A stretch of 64,000 nucleotides of DNA from Pelomonas sp937871895 (GTDB lineage: Bacteria > Pseudomonadota > Gammaproteobacteria > Burkholderiales > Burkholderiaceae_C). This document shows positions 43,897-51,921 of this stretch, piece after piece. The stretch's first letter is position 1. Every line of letters starts with the position of its first letter. A model generated the notes under the pieces. It was not told the origin of the DNA and did no database searches. It saw only the letters and a program-made list of their open reading frames with translations. The stretch is from assembly GCF_046348265.1 (NCBI RefSeq), contig NZ_JAXMEO010000018.1; one strand, 5' to 3'. Position numbers and translations under genes: made by a program.

Positions 43897-44711
43897 CACC
43901 AGATCAATATGCCGTGGCGGGCAATCCTGTCGAGCACAGCCGCTCGCCCACCATCCATGCCGCTTTCGCCGCCCAGACGGGCCAGACGCTGGAGTACGGC
44001 CGCCTGCTGTGCCCATTGGACGATTTCGAGGGCCACATCCGCCGCTTCGCGGCAGAGGGCGGTAAGGGCTGCAATGTCACCGTGCCTTTCAAGTTCGAGG
44101 CCTACAAGCTCGCCAAGACCTTGACGCCGCGCGCCCAGCTCGCACAGGCCGTCAACACCCTGCGCTTTGATGCCGACGGCTGGGCAGGCGACAACACCGA
44201 TGGCGTCGGCCTGGTGCGTGACATCGAGCGCAATGCCGGCAGGCCGCTCAAGGGCCTCTCGGTGCTGTTGATCGGCGCGGGGGGGGCGGCGGCCGGCGTG
44301 CTGGGCAGCCTGATCGATGCCGGCCCGGCGCGCATCTGCATCGTCAACCGCAGCCGCGACAAGGCCGAGCAGCTGCAGGCCAGCCACGCCCACCTGGGCG
44401 TGCCCTTGCAGGCCGGCGGTCTCGATGACGCGCCGGCCGGGCAGGACGTGGTGATCAATGCCACCGCCGCCAGCCTGGTGGGCGCCGGCTCGCCGGTGGA
44501 CGCCCGTGTGCTCAAGCGCGGCGGCCTGGCGCTGGACATGATGTATGGCCCCAAGGCGCAGGCCTTTCTCGACTGGGCTGCTAGGCACGGCGCCGAGCCG
44601 CGCGACGGGCTGGGCATGCTGGTGGAGCAGGCCGGCGAGGCCTTCCACTTCTGGCGCGGCGTGCGGCCCGAGACACAGCCGGTACTGGCGGCACTGCGGG
44701 CCCAGCTGTGA
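43893..44711 (+). CDS. aroE: Shikimate dehydrogenase
   Basis: 272 residues. Shikimate site: VAGNPVEHSRSPTIHAAF, the catalytic lysine region VTVPFKF, and the aspartate in NTDGVGLVRD. The NADP-binding motif GAGGAAAGVLGSL is near residues 129-141. It reduces 3-dehydroshikimate to shikimate. It overlaps the TonB-like gene (ATGA) and the mtgA start (GTGA), so it is embedded in a translationally coupled operon. Another shikimate gene, aroQ, lies about 2 kb downstream. Confidence 0.97.
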   Translation: MTPDQYAVAGNPVEHSRSPTIHAAFAAQTGQTLEYGRLLCPLDDFEGHIRRFAAEGGKGCNVTVPFKFEAYKLAKTLTPRAQLAQAVNTLRFDADGWAGDNTDGVGLVRDIERNAGRPLKGLSVLLIGAGGAAAGVLGSLIDAGPARICIVNRSRDKAEQLQASHAHLGVPLQAGGLDDAPAGQDVVINATAASLVGAGSPVDARVLKRGGLALDMMYGPKAQAFLDWAARHGAEPRDGLGMLVEQAGEAFHFWRGVRPETQPVLAALRAQL

Positions 44712-45421
44712 CGCAAGCGCGCCGCCTGCTGGCCGTCTGGCTGCTGGCGCTGGTGGCGCTGCAAGGGTTCTTTGCGCTGCGCATCCTCACGATGCGCTGG
44801 CTAGCCCCGCAGTCCACCGCCTTCCAGCGCAGCGAGGCCGTCCGGCTGCTGCGAGACAAGCACGAACTGCTGTGGAGCCAGTCCTGGGTGGATGACGAGC
44901 AACTGCCCAAGACCTTGAAGCGCGCCGTCATCGCCAGCGAGGACGACCTGTTCGCCAGCCACGACGGGGTGCGCTGGGACGCCGTCAAGCAGGCCTGGCA
45001 AAAGAACGAGAAGGCCCAGGCGCGCGCCGAGGCCCGGGGCCAGGCGGCGGCCAAGCTGGCCGGCGGCTCCACCATCACCCAGCAACTGGCCAAGAACCTC
45101 TTCCTCTCCAGCGAGCGCAACTTCGTCCGCAAGGGCCAGGAACTGCTGCTGACCCTGATGCTCGAAGCCCTGCTCGACAAGCGCCGCATCCTCGAGATCT
45201 ACCTGAACAGCGTCGAGTGGGGCGAGGGCCTGTTCGGTGCCCAGGCAGCAGCGCGGCACTACTTCCACGTTGATGCGGCACGGCTGGGCGCCTTCGAGGC
45301 CGCCCGGCTGGCGGTGATGCTCCCAGCGCCCAAGAAGTTCGAGAAAAGCCCCGCGTCCGCCTACGTCTTGGGGCGGGCTGGCACCATCACGGCCCGCATG
45401 AACGACGTCCAACTGCCCTGA
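44708..45421 (+). CDS. mtgA: Monofunctional biosynthetic peptidoglycan transglycosylase
   Basis: 237 residues from GTG 44708, overlapping the aroE stop. One N-terminal membrane helix (about residues 5-25) anchors a GT51 glycosyltransferase domain. The catalytic glutamate is in VIASEDDLFASHDG, with GGSTITQQLAKNLFLSSERN and LEIYLNSVEWGEGLFGAQAAARHYF following. It polymerises lipid II into glycan strands and lacks a transpeptidase domain. The sequence AEDxxF is here SEDDLF, a conservative change in the catalytic segment. Confidence 0.95.
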   Translation: MTQARRLLAVWLLALVALQGFFALRILTMRWLAPQSTAFQRSEAVRLLRDKHELLWSQSWVDDEQLPKTLKRAVIASEDDLFASHDGVRWDAVKQAWQKNEKAQARAEARGQAAAKLAGGSTITQQLAKNLFLSSERNFVRKGQELLLTLMLEALLDKRRILEIYLNSVEWGEGLFGAQAAARHYFHVDAARLGAFEAARLAVMLPAPKKFEKSPASAYVLGRAGTITARMNDVQLP

Positions 45422-45426
45422 CTGCC

Positions 45427-46017
45427 ATGGCCGAACCCACGCTGCTCGCCCGCGAGATCGCCGCGTCGGCCGCCCGGTTGATTGCCGACGAAGGCCTGGA
45501 CTGGGGCGCTGCCAAGCAACGTGCCGCCCGCGACCTGGGCAGCCCGCGCGCTGCGCTGCCGGGCAACGAGCTGGTCGAGGAAGCGCTGATCGAGCACCTC
45601 GCCGTCTTTGAAGCGGAGACCCAGCCCGCCGAGCTGCGTCACTTGCGCGAGCTGGCCGCCACCTGGATGGCGCGGCTGGGCGAGTTCCGCCCCCACCTGA
45701 CCGGCGCCGTCTGGCGCGGCACGGCCAACCGACTCTCGCGCATCCACCTGGAGCTGTATTGCGACGACAGCAAGGCCGCCGAGATCGCCCTGCTGAACCT
45801 CGGGCAGGACTTCGACGTCAGCACCACCCGAGGCCCGCGTGGCCGGGATGTGGACATGCTGGTGCTGGAGGTGCCCTGCCGTCCCCTGGGCGAGACCGTG
45901 CCCCTGTGCCTCAGCATCCTGGACTTTGACGATCTGCGCGGCGCCTTGCGACCCGACACCCAAGGCCGCACCGATCGCGGCGACCTCCCTGCCCTCCAAG
46001 CCCTGCTCGCTCCATGA
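45427..46017 (+). CDS. Conserved-looking hypothetical protein between mtgA and tlpA-like gene
   Basis: 196 residues from ATG 45427, 5 bp after mtgA and with a 4-bp overlap (ATGA) into the thioredoxin-like gene. It is soluble and acidic, with no signal peptide, membrane helix or obvious catalytic motif. A helical N-terminal half (LAREIAASAARLIADEG) precedes a mixed alpha/beta half with WRGTANRLSRIHLELYCDDS and FDVSTTRGPRGRDVDMLVLE. I do not recognise the family. The second half recalls a nucleotidyltransferase-like fold, but the active-site residues are not clear, so this is only a guess. Confidence 0.8.
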   Translation: MAEPTLLAREIAASAARLIADEGLDWGAAKQRAARDLGSPRAALPGNELVEEALIEHLAVFEAETQPAELRHLRELAATWMARLGEFRPHLTGAVWRGTANRLSRIHLELYCDDSKAAEIALLNLGQDFDVSTTRGPRGRDVDMLVLEVPCRPLGETVPLCLSILDFDDLRGALRPDTQGRTDRGDLPALQALLAP

Positions 46018-46535
46018 ACCCCATCACCCGCCGTCTCATCCTGGCCAGCGCCGGCGTGGGCGCTGCCCTCGTGGGCGGCGCTGTCGCCTGGCGCCGCTTC
46101 ACACCGCCGCCGATGTCGGCGGTCGCCCAGGCTTTCTGGACCCATGACTTTCGGGACCCAAACGGCCAGCCGCTCGACCTCGCGCCCTGGCGCGGCAAGC
46201 CCCTGCTGGTCAACTTCTGGGCCACCTGGTGCCCCCCCTGCATCAAGGAACTGCCCGAGATCAACCAGTTCTACGGCGAGGCCAAGCGCCAGGGCTGGCA
46301 GGTGCTGGGGGTGGCGGTAGACCAGCCTGGGCCGGTGCGCGCCTTTCTGCAGAAGCAGCCGCTCGCCTTCCCCATCGCCATGGCCGGCGACGGCGGCCTG
46401 GCCCTGGTCAGGCAGTTGGGCAACACCGACGGCGGCCTGCCGTTCTCCATCGTTTTCGACGACACCGCCGAAATCAGCTGGCAGCGCATGGGTGTCACGC
46501 ACCTTCAGGAACTGCGCAAGCTGGCCGCGTCCTGA
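46014..46535 (+). CDS. TlpA-like periplasmic thiol:disulfide protein
   Basis: 173 residues. An N-terminal signal anchor (about residues 6-25) precedes a thioredoxin-fold domain with the active site FWATWCPPCIKELPEI, i.e. WCPPC near residue 70. Such TlpA/ResA-like proteins reduce disulfides outside the cytoplasm, for example apocytochrome c or other envelope proteins. The anchor has an RR pair but lacks a strict Tat motif. It ends the run of coupled genes from the TonB-like gene through mtgA and the unknown protein. Confidence 0.92.
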   Translation: MNPITRRLILASAGVGAALVGGAVAWRRFTPPPMSAVAQAFWTHDFRDPNGQPLDLAPWRGKPLLVNFWATWCPPCIKELPEINQFYGEAKRQGWQVLGVAVDQPGPVRAFLQKQPLAFPIAMAGDGGLALVRQLGNTDGGLPFSIVFDDTAEISWQRMGVTHLQELRKLAAS

Positions 46536-46674
46536 TCCTGCGGTCATCGGGGGCCAATTTCGGCCCAGATCGGGAATCTCCCGGATCTCACGTCGAAATC
46601 GTGCCGAAAGCGCGTAAAGTTCGCCCTTCTCATTTCTAGGGGTGCAGCTCTACCGCGGTGGACGCGCCTGATCG

Positions 46675-47115
46675 ATGCAAGTTCTCGTCCTGCACGGCCC
46701 CAACCTCAATCTGCTCGGCACCCGCGAGCCCGAGGTCTATGGCCGCCAGACCTTGGCGCAGATCGACGCAGAACTTGCGCAGATGGCGGCTGATGCCGGC
46801 GCCAAGCTGCAGTCCTTCCAGAGCAACCACGAGGGCGCCCTGGTGGACCGCATCCAGGCTGCCCGGACGGACGGGACGAGCTTCATCCTCATCAACCCGG
46901 CGGCCTACACCCACACCAGCGTTGCCATCCGCGACGCCTTGGCCGGGGTCAGCATCCCCTTCATCGAGGTTCACCTCTCCAACATCCACCGCCGCGAAGC
47001 CTTCCGCCACCACAGCTACCTGAGCGAGCTGGCGGTCGGCGTGATCTGCGGCCTCGGCGCCAACGGCTACCGCCTGGCGCTGCAGCACGCCCTCTCAAGC
47101 CGCACGGCGGCCTGA
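46675..47115 (+). CDS. aroQ: 3-dehydroquinate dehydratase, type II
   Basis: 146 residues. Type II signature VLHGPNLNLLGTREPEVYG, with the catalytic tyrosine in EVYG and the arginine earlier in it, and the catalytic histidine region VEVHLSNIH. It dehydrates 3-dehydroquinate to 3-dehydroshikimate in the shikimate pathway. It starts a unit with accB, accC and prmA; the 139-bp gap before it is non-coding and likely holds the promoter. The pairing with accBC is common in beta- and gammaproteobacteria. Confidence 0.97.
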   Translation: MQVLVLHGPNLNLLGTREPEVYGRQTLAQIDAELAQMAADAGAKLQSFQSNHEGALVDRIQAARTDGTSFILINPAAYTHTSVAIRDALAGVSIPFIEVHLSNIHRREAFRHHSYLSELAVGVICGLGANGYRLALQHALSSRTAA

Positions 47116-47152
47116 GTCCCAAGACAACAACAAACCGCTGGAGCCCCTTTCC

Positions 47153-47617
47153 ATGGACTTGCGCAAGCTCAAGACCCTGATCGACCTCGTCTCGGAGTCG
47201 AACATCTCCGAACTGGAAATCACGGAAGCCGACGGCAAGGTGCGCATCGTCAAGGCCGACCCGCAGGCCGCCGTGCTGCAAGCCGCTCCGGTATACGCCG
47301 CCCCGGCCGCCCCGGCGCCGGTGGTCATGGCGGCCGGTGCCGCCCCGGCTGTTGCCGCCCCAGCCGCCGCGCCCGCCGAGACCGGCCACATCGTCAAGTC
47401 GCCGATGGTTGGCACGTTCTACCGAGCGTCCGGCCCCAACGCCAAGCCCTTTGCCGAAGTCGGCCAGGCCGTCAAACAAGGTGATGCCATCTGCATCATC
47501 GAGGCCATGAAGATCATGAATGAGATCGAGGCCGACAAGACCGGCACGATCACCAAGGTCCTGGTCGAGAACGGCCAACCCGTCGAGTACGGTCAGCCGC
47601 TGTTCGTGATCGAGTGA
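47153..47617 (+). CDS. accB: Acetyl-CoA carboxylase biotin carboxyl carrier protein
   Basis: 154 residues. The biotinylation motif EAMKIMNE is near residues 119-126 (biotinyl-lysine in MKI) and the N-terminal LIDLVSESNISELEITE is typical. An Ala/Pro-rich flexible linker (about residues 38-80) separates the two parts. It carries CO2 as carboxybiotin between AccC and the carboxyltransferase. It lies 37 bp after aroQ and 10 bp before accC, so the three are co-transcribed. Confidence 0.97.
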   Translation: MDLRKLKTLIDLVSESNISELEITEADGKVRIVKADPQAAVLQAAPVYAAPAAPAPVVMAAGAAPAVAAPAAAPAETGHIVKSPMVGTFYRASGPNAKPFAEVGQAVKQGDAICIIEAMKIMNEIEADKTGTITKVLVENGQPVEYGQPLFVIE

Positions 47618-47627
47618 GGGCTTCAGG

Positions 47628-48977
47628 ATGTTCAAAAAGATCCTGATCGCGAATCGGGGGGAGATTGCTCTCCGAATTCAGCGGGCCTGTCGCGAGATGG
47701 GCATCAAGTCCGTCGTCGTGTACTCCGAGGCCGACCGCGATGCCAAGTATGTGAAGCTGGCGGACGAGGCCGTCTGCATCGGCCCCGCGCCGTCGGCACA
47801 GAGCTACCTCAGCATGCCGGCCATCATCGCCACCGCCGAGGTGACCGATGCCGAGGCCATCCACCCCGGCTATGGCTTCCTGTCCGAGAACGCCGACTTT
47901 GCCGAGCGTGTCGAGCGCAGCGGCTTCGTCTTCATCGGCCCGACGCCCGAGTCCATCCGCCTGATGGGCGACAAGGTCTCGGCCAAGCAAGCCATGATCC
48001 GCTCGGGCGTGCCCTGCGTCCCCGGGTCCGAGGGCGCACTGCCTGAGGACCCCAAGGAGATCATCCGCATCGCCCGCAGCGTCGGCTATCCGGTGATCAT
48101 CAAGGCGGCCGGCGGCGGTGGCGGACGCGGCATGCGCGTCGTGCATACCGAGGCCGCCTTGGTCCACGCCGTGCAGACCACGCGCGCCGAGGCGGGCGCC
48201 GCCTTCGGCAATCCCGAGGTCTACATGGAGAAGTTCCTGGAGAACCCACGCCATGTGGAGATCCAGGTGCTGGCCGACACCTTCAAGAATGCGGTGTGGC
48301 TGGGCGAGCGCGATTGCTCCATGCAGCGCCGCCACCAGAAGATCATCGAGGAAGCACCTGCTCCCGGCATCCCCCGCCGCGTGATCGAGAAGGTGGGCGA
48401 CCGCTGCGCCGCCGCCTGCAAGAAGATCGGCTACCGCGGGGCAGGCACCTTCGAGTTCCTGTACGAGAACGGCGAGTTCTACTTCATCGAGATGAACACG
48501 CGCGTGCAGGTTGAGCATCCTGTGACCGAGCTGGTCACCGGCATTGACATCGTGCAGCAGCAGATCAAGATCGCCGCCGGCGAGAAGCTGCCGTTCAGTC
48601 AGCGCCAGATCGAGCTCCGGGGCCACGCCATCGAGTGCCGCATCAATGCGGAAGACCCGGTCAAGTTCACCCCCTCGCCCGGCCGCATCACCATGTGGCA
48701 CCCGCCTGGCGGCCCCGGCGTGCGCGTGGACTCGCACGCCTACACCAACTACTTCGTGCCGCCCAACTACGACTCCATGATCGGCAAGATCATCGTCCAC
48801 GGCGACACGCGGGACCAAGCGCTGGCGCGCATGCGCATTGCACTGTCCGAGACCGTGGTCGAAGGCATCCAGACCAACATCCCGCTGCACCGCGAGCTGA
48901 TGGTCGACACCAAGTTCATCGAGGGCGGGACCAGCATCCATTACCTCGAAGGCTGGATGCAGCAGCACAAGAAGTAG
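47628..48977 (+). CDS. accC: Acetyl-CoA carboxylase, biotin carboxylase subunit
   Basis: 449 residues. The start is FKKILIANRGEIALRIQRAC; the ATP-grasp glycine loop IKAAGGGGGRGMRVV is near residues 160-174; the catalytic region is YRGAGTFEFLYENGEFYFIE. It carboxylates biotin on AccB using ATP and bicarbonate, the first step of fatty-acid synthesis. Spacing to accB is 10 bp. prmA starts 2 bp after its stop, at a GTG, suggesting coupled translation. Confidence 0.98.
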   Translation: MFKKILIANRGEIALRIQRACREMGIKSVVVYSEADRDAKYVKLADEAVCIGPAPSAQSYLSMPAIIATAEVTDAEAIHPGYGFLSENADFAERVERSGFVFIGPTPESIRLMGDKVSAKQAMIRSGVPCVPGSEGALPEDPKEIIRIARSVGYPVIIKAAGGGGGRGMRVVHTEAALVHAVQTTRAEAGAAFGNPEVYMEKFLENPRHVEIQVLADTFKNAVWLGERDCSMQRRHQKIIEEAPAPGIPRRVIEKVGDRCAAACKKIGYRGAGTFEFLYENGEFYFIEMNTRVQVEHPVTELVTGIDIVQQQIKIAAGEKLPFSQRQIELRGHAIECRINAEDPVKFTPSPGRITMWHPPGGPGVRVDSHAYTNYFVPPNYDSMIGKIIVHGDTRDQALARMRIALSETVVEGIQTNIPLHRELMVDTKFIEGGTSIHYLEGWMQQHKK

Positions 48978-48979
48978 TT

Positions 48980-49888
48980 GTGAGCCATCTGTTTGAACTG
49001 GCACTGGTCTGTCGCGAGGCCGACGTCGAAATCGTCAGCGACGCGCTGATGGAGATCGAAGCACTGGCCGTCTCGGTCGAAGACGCCGATGCCGACACCG
49101 AAGCGGAACGCGCGCTGTTTGGCGAGCCCGGCATGCCCGCCCCAAAGCCCGGCTGGGAGCGCTCAGTCGTCAAGTCGCTGTTCAGCTCCGAGGCCGAAGC
49201 CACCGAAGCCGCCACGCTGCTGCTGGCCCAGGACTGGGCGGCCGAGGTGCACGTTCAATCCGTGCAGGCCGTACCCGAGCAAGACTGGGTGCGCCTGACG
49301 CAAAGCCAGTTCGCGCCCGTCGAGATCACGCCGAGCTTCTGGATCGTGCCGTCGTGGCACCAGGCCCCACCTGCCGCCACGCGGGTGATGCGCCTGGACC
49401 CCGGCCTCGCCTTCGGCACCGGCACCCACCCCACCACGCGGATGTGCCTGCGCTGGATCGCCCAGCATGCCGAACTCGCGGCGGGCTGGGACCGCGTGCT
49501 CGACTACGGCTGCGGCTCCGGCATCCTCGCGATCGGTGCAGCGCTGCATGGTGCACAGCACATTGACGCCGTGGACATCGACCCCGCCGCGCTGCGCGCC
49601 ACGGCCGACAACGCGGCGGCCAATGCCACGCCTCAAGTCCACGCGGCCGATCCGGCCGCCGCCGCCGGCACCTACCCGCTGGTGCTCGCCAACATCCTGG
49701 CCTCGCCGCTCAAGCTGCTGGCGCCGCTGCTGTGCGCCCACGTCGCACCTGGTGGGCACCTGGTGTTGGCCGGCATCCTGGCCCACCAAGCCGATGACTT
49801 GAAGGCCGCCTACGCGCCCTGGTTGGCGCTGGAAGTGAGCGAACAGGACGAGGGCTGGATCCGGATGACCGCCCAGCGCAAGTCCTGA
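48980..49888 (+). CDS. prmA: Ribosomal protein L11 methyltransferase
   Basis: 302 residues from GTG 48980. The SAM motif I is VLDYGCGSGILAIGA near residues 173-187, and the family segment LDPGLAFGTGTHPTTRMCLRW precedes it. The N-terminal L11-recognition domain begins HLFELALVCREADVEI. It trimethylates ribosomal protein L11. It ends the aroQ-accB-accC-prmA run, with only 2 bp after accC. The frame is open upstream inside accC, which is a shadow. Confidence 0.95.
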   Translation: MSHLFELALVCREADVEIVSDALMEIEALAVSVEDADADTEAERALFGEPGMPAPKPGWERSVVKSLFSSEAEATEAATLLLAQDWAAEVHVQSVQAVPEQDWVRLTQSQFAPVEITPSFWIVPSWHQAPPAATRVMRLDPGLAFGTGTHPTTRMCLRWIAQHAELAAGWDRVLDYGCGSGILAIGAALHGAQHIDAVDIDPAALRATADNAAANATPQVHAADPAAAAGTYPLVLANILASPLKLLAPLLCAHVAPGGHLVLAGILAHQADDLKAAYAPWLALEVSEQDEGWIRMTAQRKS

Positions 49889-49922
49889 CGCCAAGCCCCG
49901 CACCCCATGGGATGATTCGCCC

Positions 49923-50984
49923 ATGAGCCTGGCCACCCGCTGCACCGCCTGCGGCACCATCTTCCGCATCGTCGAAGACCAGTTGCGCGTCTCGGATGGC
50001 TGGGTGCGCTGCGGGCGTTGCAACGAGGTCTTCGACGCGCGCGAGCTGCTGTTCGACATGGAGCGCGAGCCAGCGCCTGACTGGCCCGCCCGTTTCACAC
50101 CCGAGCCGCCGCCCCCGGAACCCCCCACCTATTCGGCACCTCCCGAGGCACCCGCACCGCCACCGGACGAGCCCCCTTTCTCGGCGCCCAGCGCACAGCC
50201 CCAAGCCTGGGCCAGTGACCCGCCGGAGGCCAGCCGCCGTGACGTACCCGAGCCGGCCTCGACGCCGGAGTCCTTCGAAGCCGCTGAAGCCCCCGCGCCC
50301 ACCGAACCTGCGCTGGACGCCGCGCCGGCTTACTCTGCGCAGCGGGGAGATCGACTTGAACCGCGCTGGGTCGACGAGCCCCTGGCGCCCTTCCAGGCCG
50401 AAGCGCTGGACGTGCCCACCGGCGCTGCGCCGCTCACTCCCACGCCGCCCACACCCATCCCGACTGAGGCACTGCCCGAGTTCATGCGCCGCGCACGGGC
50501 CGGTGAGCGCTGGCAGCAGCCGGCCGTGCGGCGCGGCCTGATGGCGGCGTCGGTCGTGCTGTGCATCGCGCTGCTGGCGCAAATGACGCTCCACTTCCGC
50601 GATGCCGTGGCCGCGCTGTTTCCGGCGTTGCGCCCTGCCGTGGTGGCGCTGTGCAGCGTCGCGGGTTGCAAGGTCGAGCCCTGGAAACGCGCTGACGTGC
50701 TGCTGATCGAGACCACCTCGCTCACGCAGATGGGTCAGCGCAACGCCTACAAGCTGGGCCTGAGTTTGCGCAACACCTCGGCGGTGGAGGTGGCCATGCC
50801 CTGGGTGGAGCTGAGCCTCACCGACGCCAGTGGTGCCCTGCTGGCACGGCGCGTCTTCCCGCCCACGGCACTCGTGCCGGCTGTGGATCGTCTCGGACCC
50901 GAGGCCGAGAAGTCGTTCTCTCTGCCCCTCTCGACGGGCACGCATCGGGTCACGGGTTACACCGTGGACGTGTTCCAGCCCTGA
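49923..50984 (+). CDS. DUF3426 protein with N-terminal MJ0042-type zinc finger
   Basis: 353 residues. The N-terminus has a zinc-ribbon CTACGTIFRI and CGRCNEVFDA (two CxxC pairs within the first 40 residues), the MJ0042-type finger. A long Pro/Ala/Glu-rich linker (about 50-180) is followed by one membrane helix (about residues 197-217). The C-terminal domain has the DUF3426 segments TSLTQMGQRNAYKLGLSLRN and PWVELSLTDASGALLARRVF. It is a membrane protein of unknown role. It lies 34 bp after prmA, as in related genomes, and faces the histone-like gene. Confidence 0.9.
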   Translation: MSLATRCTACGTIFRIVEDQLRVSDGWVRCGRCNEVFDARELLFDMEREPAPDWPARFTPEPPPPEPPTYSAPPEAPAPPPDEPPFSAPSAQPQAWASDPPEASRRDVPEPASTPESFEAAEAPAPTEPALDAAPAYSAQRGDRLEPRWVDEPLAPFQAEALDVPTGAAPLTPTPPTPIPTEALPEFMRRARAGERWQQPAVRRGLMAASVVLCIALLAQMTLHFRDAVAALFPALRPAVVALCSVAGCKVEPWKRADVLLIETTSLTQMGQRNAYKLGLSLRNTSAVEVAMPWVELSLTDASGALLARRVFPPTALVPAVDRLGPEAEKSFSLPLSTGTHRVTGYTVDVFQP

Positions 50985-51052
50985 GCGGCGGCAGGTCGGT
51001 CGTGCGCTGAAGCGCTGAGGCCGTCGCTAGTCCGACAAACCAAGCGCGCAAG

Positions 51053-51085
51053 AAAAACCCGCCTGGGCACGAGGCCGAGGCGGGT
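51053..51085 (-). terminator. Intrinsic terminator for the histone H1-like gene
   Basis: On the minus strand, ACCCGCCT and AGGCGGGT pair as an 8-bp stem (51078-51085 with 51057-51064, inner loop about 13 nt) and are followed by TTTTTCTT. The T-run is the clearest in the window. It lies past the histone-gene stop (51144) and faces the DUF3426 gene on the opposite strand, so it probably separates the two. Confidence 0.75.
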
Positions 51086-51103
51086 GCAGCACTTTGCCAG
51101 TGA

Positions 51104-51135
51104 ACCGACACCGGCGCCAAAGCGCCAGTGTCGGT
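51104..51135 (-). repeat. Strong inverted repeat next to the histone-gene stop
   Basis: ACCGACAC (51104-51111) pairs with GTGTCGGT (51128-51135), continued after one mismatch by GGCGC/GCGCC with a 4-nt loop. It lies 8 bp after the histone-gene stop and ahead of the T-run terminator. It could protect the mRNA 3' end or act as a second terminator. No T-run follows it directly. Confidence 0.55.
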
Positions 51136-51143
51136 ATTCAAGC

Positions 51144-51707
51144 TCAGGGCTTGTTGCCGGTCGGGAAGGGCCAGGCAGCCTGAGGGCTCAGAGCCGTCTT
51201 GGCAGCCGGGGCCGGAGCGGCGGCGGCAGGCGCAGGCTTGGCAGCTGCCGCAGGCTTCGCGGCAGGGGCAGGCTTGGCAGCAGGGGCAGGCTTGGCGGCG
51301 GCCTTCTTGGGCGCAGCCTTCTTGGCAGCCGGCTTGGCGGCGGGCTTGGCAGCAGCCTTCTTGGGCGCAGCGGCCTTCTTGGGAGCAGCCTTCTTGGCAG
51401 CCGGCTTGGCAGCGGCCTTCTTGGTGGGCATCGCGGCCTTCTTGGCCGGTGCAGCCTTCTTGGCCGGAGCGGCCTTCTTAGCCGCAGCCTTCTTGGCCGG
51501 AGCGGCCTTCTTGGCAGGCGCCTTCTTGGCCGGAGCGGCCTTCTTCGCAGCGGCCTTCTTGGCCGGAGCGGCCTTCTTCGCCGGAGCGGCCTTCTTGGCC
51601 GGGGCCTTCTTTGCAGCGGCCTTCTTGGCCGGAGCGGCCTTCTTCGCCGGAGCGGCCTTCTTGGCCGGAGCCTTCTTGGCCGGAGCCTTCTTGGTTGCAG
51701 TTGCCAT
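51144..51707 (-). CDS. Lysine/alanine-rich histone H1-like DNA-binding protein
   Basis: 187 residues from ATG 51705-51707, with a strong Shine-Dalgarno-like AAGGAG 6 nt upstream. Nearly the whole protein is repeats of the type KKAAPAKKAA, with about a third lysine and a third alanine, and a few KKAAAKPAAK variants. Such proteins resemble eukaryotic H1 tails and Bordetella BpH1/HctB-like nucleoproteins, and are thought to bind and compact DNA. The C-terminus changes to PAPAAKPAPAAK and ends with an uncharged tail (LSPQAAWPFPTGNKP). It lies between nrdB and the DUF3426 gene. Confidence 0.9.
   Translation of the reverse strand: MATATKKAPAKKAPAKKAAPAKKAAPAKKAAAKKAPAKKAAPAKKAAPAKKAAAKKAAPAKKAPAKKAAPAKKAAAKKAAPAKKAAPAKKAAMPTKKAAAKPAAKKAAPKKAAAPKKAAAKPAAKPAAKKAAPKKAAAKPAPAAKPAPAAKPAAAAKPAPAAAAPAPAAKTALSPQAAWPFPTGNKP
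51290..51700. repeat. Tandem coding repeats of the histone H1-like gene
   Basis: The gene is built from imperfect tandem units, on the plus strand variants of GGCCTTCTTGGCCGGAGC and GGCCTTCTTCGCAGC, each 15-36 bases. More than ten copies occur with small changes. The array is prone to slippage, so length differences between strains are expected. It is coding and should not be taken for a CRISPR or satellite array. Confidence 0.85.
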
Positions 51708-51921
51708 ACGTTTCTCCTTGATCAAGTTGAGAAAAAACCGCGCGCTTCGAACCGGTCCGAAGCCGTGCGGCTATCCATGGCCCGAGAGTCGTCCAGGAGG
51801 AACGCCTTGATGCCATGAATGCGGGAGAGACGCCACCCCATGGGCTCTGTGGCCCAGACCTGCAGGTCGTTGGAGGATGCCGTCACGTGTCTTGATCTCT
51901 TGCAGCGCAAAAAAGTTCGGA

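Noticed and set aside
46536..46674. tRNA or other small RNA in the gap before aroQ
   Set aside because: No cloverleaf-like pairing or T-loop was found; the gap is probably only a promoter region, though I could not pick a convincing -10/-35 pair.
51290..51700. Possible CRISPR or satellite array
   Set aside because: The repeats keep a reading frame and encode the lysine/alanine-rich protein; there are no unique spacers.
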